A stretch of 16,217 nt of DNA from Lentihominibacter faecis. GTDB lineage: Bacteria > Bacillota > Clostridia > Peptostreptococcales > Anaerovoracaceae. The notes beneath the pieces were generated by a model, which worked only from the letters and a program-made list of their open reading frames with translations, made no database searches and was not told the origin of the DNA. Where the stretch lies: contig NZ_JACRWC010000028.1 of the NCBI RefSeq assembly GCF_014306095.1, positions 1 to 16,217 on the forward strand, written 5' to 3'. A program made the translations under genes and the position numbers. This document shows, piece after piece, positions 12,114-16,217 of this stretch. Positions within the stretch are counted from its first letter, which is position 1; every line of letters begins with the position of its first letter.

Positions 12114-14641
12114 CGTTCCTTCTCCTCCTTGATGCTCTTGGTCAGATCCTCAACAGTCATGCCGTTGATCTCCAGCTGACGATGCATTTTATCATGGATG
12201 TATTCCACGCAGATCAGATAGCCGCAGATGACGATCAGTGAAACGATCCACAGGACCAGGAACACCAGACGTGATTCCAGGCTGAACATCAGGATCAGCA
12301 GCAGCAGCGGGATCACGATCATGCAGATAAATCCCCAGCGGATCAGCTTCGGATAATACCGTTCAAACTGAACGGATTTTTCAAGCAGCTGCACCTTGCT
12401 TTCTTCATGCTGCAAAAGTGCTTTCAGCACAGCATAAAATTTTCGGTTCGGTTCCGGAGAAACAGGGACTTCTCCCAGCATAAGCTCCGACTTTTCCAGA
12501 TGGCGGTCGAACATATGATTCAGGTTCATGATCAGCGGCCGGATCACCAGACCGGTGAAAAATGACAGCGCCACGAAAACAAGCAGGTAAAGCAGATCCT
12601 TTACGAACAGATTTCCGTAGAATCCTGCGATGGCTTCCCGCATGGCGTCGATACCGTAGCTGAACGGGAACAACGGATATAGTTTCTGGAAGAATTCCGG
12701 CATCATTTCGATGGGATATGTACCGGAAGACCCGGGGATCTGAAGGATGATCAGCAGTACGGCCACAGCTTTACCGATATGCTTGAAGGTGATGGCCAGC
12801 GCATATATGATATTGACGTATACGAAGCTGCAGTAGATTCCTTCCAGCACGAACAGCAGCGGGTGAACGCACTGCACGCCCAGAAGCAGCAGATCTCCCA
12901 GACATACGATGAGTCCCTGGATCGCACCGGCCGCCATAAACAGCAGCCATCGTCCGAAGTAGGCACGCGTCGGATCCAGCCGTTTGCGTGAGATCCCTGC
13001 CGGATCCACCTCCTGCTTCAGGATCGACACTAAAATCAGCCCTCCTACCCAGAGAGCAAGGTTGGTATAAAACGGTGTCATGCCGGTTCCATAATTGTCT
13101 ACGTTATAAACGACCTTGGATTCCAGGGAAACAGGAGAGGCCATAAAATCGGCTATACGATCCGAATCTATCCCTTCCAGAGTCAGCAGATCCTGATAAG
13201 TCTCAGAACTGTGGAGCGCATTTAAATCTGTCTGGATCTGTTCAAGACTTTCGTCCACACGGACAAGGGACTGACCGGTCTGTTCCAGCTGTTTCACACT
13301 GGCGGAAAGCCCTGCATCCAGCTGCTTCAGGATGGTTCTCCCCTGTTCTGTCAGTGGTTCTATGCCGGAAAGCGCCGTAGAAAGACTTCCGTTGACACTG
13401 GCCAGATCGTCAAGTACACGGTACAGTTTCGGGATCAGATCTTCCAGCAGTTTCTGTTTCACGTCTTGCAGAGAATCCTGACTTTTAGCAGAAAGATCTC
13501 CCAGATCCGAACGGGCGTCCGCTGCTGAAGTGACCGCTCCATCGATGGTCTTTTTCCCGGATTTCAAAGAGTTTAGCAGGTCTGTATAGCTCTGGGTCTG
13601 ACCTTTGATATCGCTGATCTGCTGTGAGAGATCGCTGCCTCCGCCTGTACTGCTTTGCAGAGCGTCCAGGCTCTGGATCAGCTTCTGATTCTTCTGCTGC
13701 AGCTTTTCTGCGGCGGCGATGTTGTCATCCAGGGCGGCAGATACCTGGGATCCTGTGGTCTCAAGCGCACCCAGGCGATTTCCCGAAGTGACGGAAAAAT
13801 TGGTCAGCGCAGCTTCACTGCCTGAAAGACCTCCGGTCAAAGCCACGCTGAAATCCTGCAGACCGTCGCGTGCCTGCTGAAACAGTTTCTGCGTATTGGA
13901 GAAGGCGTCAGATGCCCCCTTTGCAGCAGAATCCACATCGTCCAGCGAAGCGATCGCATCCTGCAGCACCGGTTTGGAGCCAGCTACCGTTTTCTTGAAA
14001 CTGTCGATGGTTTTCTGATAATCCGCCAGGTTGTTTCGCACGTTTTGAATGGTGTTCATCAGATCTGCATCTGCGGAATTGAGATCCGCCGACATCTGGT
14101 TGGCAGCCTTCTGGATCAGCTTGGAAATGGCCTCAGAAGCAACTGCTGAGAAGGTATCGTTGATCTCCTGCTGTATGGTGGTGGCGCCTGTATCGGTGAT
14201 CTTAGGTGCGATGGCGTTTTTCTTTTCGTTGATATAATAATCCAGCTTAGGATCTTTGATTTCGCCGGAAAGAACGCTCAAAAGCGAATTGCTGAAATCA
14301 TCGGGGATGACGATGGCAGCGTAGTATTTACCGGAGCGTACTCCTTCCTTCGCTTTCTTTTCATCGACAAAAACCCAGCCAAGCTGGTCGTTTTTCTTAA
14401 GGCTCTGCACGATGGTGTCCCCTGCATTCAGGGAAATCATGTCAGAGCTCGCGCCTCTGTCGCAGTTGGCGATGGCGACCTTGATCCCTGCTGTATTGCC
14501 GTACGGATCCATATTGGCCGCAATATTGAACCAGGCATACAAAGACGGCAGGAGACAGACTCCCACCATGACCAGTGCCGCCGCACGATTGCGCGACAGC
14601 CGTTTCAAATCGCGTAAAAAGATCCGAAATACTGTTTTCAT
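12110..14641 (-). CDS. YhgE/Pip-family membrane protein, upstream paralog with C-terminal extension
   Basis: The 843-residue product has the same plan as its neighbour: an N-terminal TM (about 20-42, LLPSLYAWFNIAANMDPYGN), a conserved block with YYAAIVIPDDFS and NAIAPKITDTGA, a long Ser/Gln/Asp-rich coiled-coil external region (about 180-490), and a five-TM C-terminal core (about 522-702). It differs by an extra 140-residue tail with two more TM helices (about 768-787 and 791-812) and a charged cytoplasmic end. Pair identity is clear at both ends and weak in the middle, as expected of diverged paralogs rather than a recent duplication. AGGAGGA lies 5-6 nt before the ATG at 14641. It is first in a two-gene unit with the gene at 9933-12113; only about 40 bp separate it from the terminator upstream, where a TTGACC is seen but no well-spaced -10. 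Function is unknown; a phage receptor or export role is possible by family. Confidence 0.9.
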   Translation of the reverse strand: MKTVFRIFLRDLKRLSRNRAAALVMVGVCLLPSLYAWFNIAANMDPYGNTAGIKVAIANCDRGASSDMISLNAGDTIVQSLKKNDQLGWVFVDEKKAKEGVRSGKYYAAIVIPDDFSNSLLSVLSGEIKDPKLDYYINEKKNAIAPKITDTGATTIQQEINDTFSAVASEAISKLIQKAANQMSADLNSADADLMNTIQNVRNNLADYQKTIDSFKKTVAGSKPVLQDAIASLDDVDSAAKGASDAFSNTQKLFQQARDGLQDFSVALTGGLSGSEAALTNFSVTSGNRLGALETTGSQVSAALDDNIAAAEKLQQKNQKLIQSLDALQSSTGGGSDLSQQISDIKGQTQSYTDLLNSLKSGKKTIDGAVTSAADARSDLGDLSAKSQDSLQDVKQKLLEDLIPKLYRVLDDLASVNGSLSTALSGIEPLTEQGRTILKQLDAGLSASVKQLEQTGQSLVRVDESLEQIQTDLNALHSSETYQDLLTLEGIDSDRIADFMASPVSLESKVVYNVDNYGTGMTPFYTNLALWVGGLILVSILKQEVDPAGISRKRLDPTRAYFGRWLLFMAAGAIQGLIVCLGDLLLLGVQCVHPLLFVLEGIYCSFVYVNIIYALAITFKHIGKAVAVLLIILQIPGSSGTYPIEMMPEFFQKLYPLFPFSYGIDAMREAIAGFYGNLFVKDLLYLLVFVALSFFTGLVIRPLIMNLNHMFDRHLEKSELMLGEVPVSPEPNRKFYAVLKALLQHEESKVQLLEKSVQFERYYPKLIRWGFICMIVIPLLLLILMFSLESRLVFLVLWIVSLIVICGYLICVEYIHDKMHRQLEINGMTVEDLTKSIKEEKER

Positions 14642-14682
14642 TCACTTCCTCCTGCTGTGTTTTATGCTACATCATTCGGGTC

Positions 14683-14716
14683 AAAAAAACCTCCTTGCGT
14701 CTCGCTGCAAAGAGGT
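14683..14716 (-). terminator. Intrinsic terminator after the TVP38-type gene
   Basis: On the minus strand a 10-bp stem (plus-strand 14689-14698 with 14707-14716, one G-U) with an 8-nt loop is followed by seven T (plus-strand A 14683-14689). It separates the TVP38/YnbB unit from the YhgE pair. Confidence 0.85.
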
Positions 14717-14733
14717 CTTCTGTTGTCTTGCTC

Positions 14734-15468
14734 TTACATTTTCATCAGCTTGTCGTATCCCTTATTCAGCAATCCGGTGAACCGTTTGCGGAATATTACG
14801 CAGAGAACGCATAACACGACTGCGACACCTGCGATGATCCCTGCGCTGACGTATCCTCCCGTCCCGATCTGGCGACCGATCAGAAGGCTTCCCATCATAC
14901 CAGGGGAACGCCCGATCAGCGATACTATGAGGAACGGTTTCAGCTTGATTTCTGAAAGCCCGGCTACATAGTTACAGAGATCTTTTGGCACGCCCGGGAT
15001 CAGGAAAATGAAGAATACGATGATGACTGCTTTCTTGCTGTTTAAATGAACCAGCCATTTTTTTATCTTTTCTTCACCAAAGATCAGATGCATCGCATCA
15101 TGTCCGAGAATACGTGCGATATAATAAGTCAGGACGGATCCTATAAGTGCTCCGATCAGGGAGTACAGGTATCCCAGCCAGAATCCCCACATGTATCCTG
15201 CCGTGAACTGAAGCCACTGTCCCGGAATAACGCAGATGACGATCTGCATCACCTGAGCCAGGATATAAAACAGGACGCTTTGGGCTTTATACTGGGCAAA
15301 AAGTGCTCTCACGTTCTCCATACTGGAAAAGCTGTGAATGAGATCTTTTTGAAAAAAGTAAAGGTACAGTGGGATTCCAACGATGATCCCCAAAAAAAGG
15401 ATCAACTTAAAAATCGCAGAAAAAACCTTGAATTTTTTTCGCAGTTCTGCTTTGCGTTCACTGTCCAT
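14734..15468 (-). CDS. TVP38/TMEM64 family membrane protein (VTT/DedA-like)
   Basis: The 244-residue polytopic protein has about six hydrophobic segments. The VTT domain core is clear: GYMWGFWLGYLYSLIGALIG (91-110) with closely spaced glycines, then IPGVPKDLCNYVAGLSEIKL (157-176) and GRSPG (186-190), the re-entrant loop signature of DedA/TVP38 proteins. Some relatives move lipids across membranes (undecaprenyl phosphate or phosphatidylethanolamine transport by DedA and related proteins), but the substrate here is not known. AAGGAG lies about 11 nt before the ATG at 15468. The YnbB-type gene ends 65 bp upstream on the same strand, so they may be cotranscribed; the terminator at 14683 closes the unit. 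Confidence 0.92.
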   Translation of the reverse strand: MDSERKAELRKKFKVFSAIFKLILFLGIIVGIPLYLYFFQKDLIHSFSSMENVRALFAQYKAQSVLFYILAQVMQIVICVIPGQWLQFTAGYMWGFWLGYLYSLIGALIGSVLTYYIARILGHDAMHLIFGEEKIKKWLVHLNSKKAVIIVFFIFLIPGVPKDLCNYVAGLSEIKLKPFLIVSLIGRSPGMMGSLLIGRQIGTGGYVSAGIIAGVAVVLCVLCVIFRKRFTGLLNKGYDKLMKM

Positions 15469-15533
15469 ATGTCACACATCTCCTTGTCCGATATCTGACT
15501 GCGGGATTCCGTTCCGTTCCATCGTTTCTCGTA

Positions 15534-16200
15534 TCAAATATCCAATATTCCTTTTTCTTTTAATGCCTGCATTGCTTTGATCACACCGAACTTCGAATGT
15601 TCATAAGTCAGACCACCCTGGAAGTACACGATATACGGCTCCCTGATCGGTCCGTCTGCAGAAAGTTCAATAGAAGATCCCTGCACAAAAGCTCCTGCCG
15701 CCATGATGACCTGGTCTTCATATCCAGGCATATCCCACGGCAGTGGAGTGACCTGTGAATCCACCGGTGCAGCTGCCTGGATGCCCTGGCAGAATGCGAC
15801 CATTGCTTCCGGACTGCCCAGCTTGACAGCCTGTATGATATCGCTGCGAAGGTCCTCCGGTCCCGGGCATACGTCATAGCCGAGAAGCTCAAAGGCTTTA
15901 CCGCAGAGAACTGCGCCCTTCAGCGCTCCGTTAACTGTCTTCGGGGCGATGAACAATCCCTGCAGGATCGAACGTGTCTGTCCAAATGTCAGCCCGCACT
16001 CTCCGCCGATCCCAGGAGAAGTCATCCGGTAGGAGACTTTGTCGATGAGATCCTGTCTGCCGGCAATGTAACCACCGGTCAAAGCCAGACCGCCTCCCGG
16101 ATTCTTGATCAGGGAACCTGCCATGACGTCGATCCCTGCATCAGTAGGCTCCTGGATATGGAGAAATTCTCCATAGCAGTTGTCCGCCATGCAGATGATG
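15534..16200 (-). CDS. ynbB: YnbB/methionine gamma-lyase-family PLP protein, C-terminal part
   Basis: This is the C-terminal half (about 222 residues) of a fold-type I PLP enzyme of the YnbB group, often labelled aluminium resistance protein or methionine gamma-lyase family. It includes ADNCYGEF with the PLP-contacting Asp, the Schiff-base lysine block GSLIKNPGGG (Lys codon at plus-strand 16104-16106), SPGIGGECG, and a C-terminal PYIVYFQGGLTYEHSKFG typical of the family. The 5' part is missing because the contig ends. The frame continues six codons into the flank (MCIRDS), but that start is built by the sequencing adapter and is not real. In Bacillus ynbB lies near hfq-glnR, and in Clostridia often near miaA/lexA. 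The physiological reaction is not firmly known. Confidence 0.9.
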
Positions 16201-16217
16201 CTGTCTCTTATACACAT
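16201..16217. other. Nextera transposon-end adapter sequence (artefact)
   Basis: CTGTCTCTTATACACAT equals 17 of the 19 bases of the Tn5 mosaic end used in Nextera libraries. It sits exactly at the window end and replaces genomic sequence, so the last gene's true upstream part lies outside this contig. Confidence 0.97.

Noticed and set aside
16200..16217. ATG at the window end as the start of the YnbB gene
   Set aside because: The codon belongs to the Nextera adapter, and the protein lacks about half of the family's length.

Overview
This window looks like a chromosomal fragment from a Gram-positive, anaerobic Clostridia-type Bacillota. The evidence is strong AGGAGG-type ribosome sites, sigma-A promoters, lipobox lipoproteins, the Firmicutes gene order alaS - ireB - ruvX, Bacillus-type SOS boxes (CGAAC-N4-GTTY) and a YnbB-type PLP enzyme. 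I cannot name the genus. The right edge is artificial: the last 17 bases are the Nextera transposon end, so this is the end of an assembled contig.

Left flank (1-1290): an AT-richer accessory stretch with the 3' part of a Fic-domain gene and a small YgiT/MqsA-type zinc-finger + HTH regulator. The regulator is preceded by a perfect 26-bp palindrome. A long hairpin ends this unit and also serves the convergent cold-shock gene.

1299-4355 (minus strand): a cold-shock gene with an unusual leader, holding a terminator-like hairpin between promoter and gene and a second hairpin with the Shine-Dalgarno in its loop. Upstream of it lies a two-gene unit: a MerR-family regulator fused to a Zn ribbon and a methyltransferase-like domain, then a 12-TM MFS transporter. 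The MerR promoter is divergent from alaS.

4614-9158 (plus strand): alanyl-tRNA synthetase, IreB-type phosphoprotein, the RuvX/YqgF nuclease-fold protein, then two unrelated small lipoproteins, each followed by a terminator. The 9159-9402 gap holds three hairpins and no gene.

9403-16200 (minus strand, read right to left): a truncated YnbB/methionine gamma-lyase-family gene and a TVP38/VTT membrane protein ending in a terminator; two translationally coupled YhgE/Pip membrane proteins; and a LysM cell-division-inhibitor-like gene (YneA type). The last is driven by a near-consensus promoter surrounded by three LexA-type boxes, so it is very probably an SOS gene.

No CRISPR array, tRNA, rRNA, insertion sequence or complete defence system was seen. 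The best candidates for unusual biology are the MerR-methyltransferase fusion with its transporter, the cold-shock leader, and the three-box SOS promoter.
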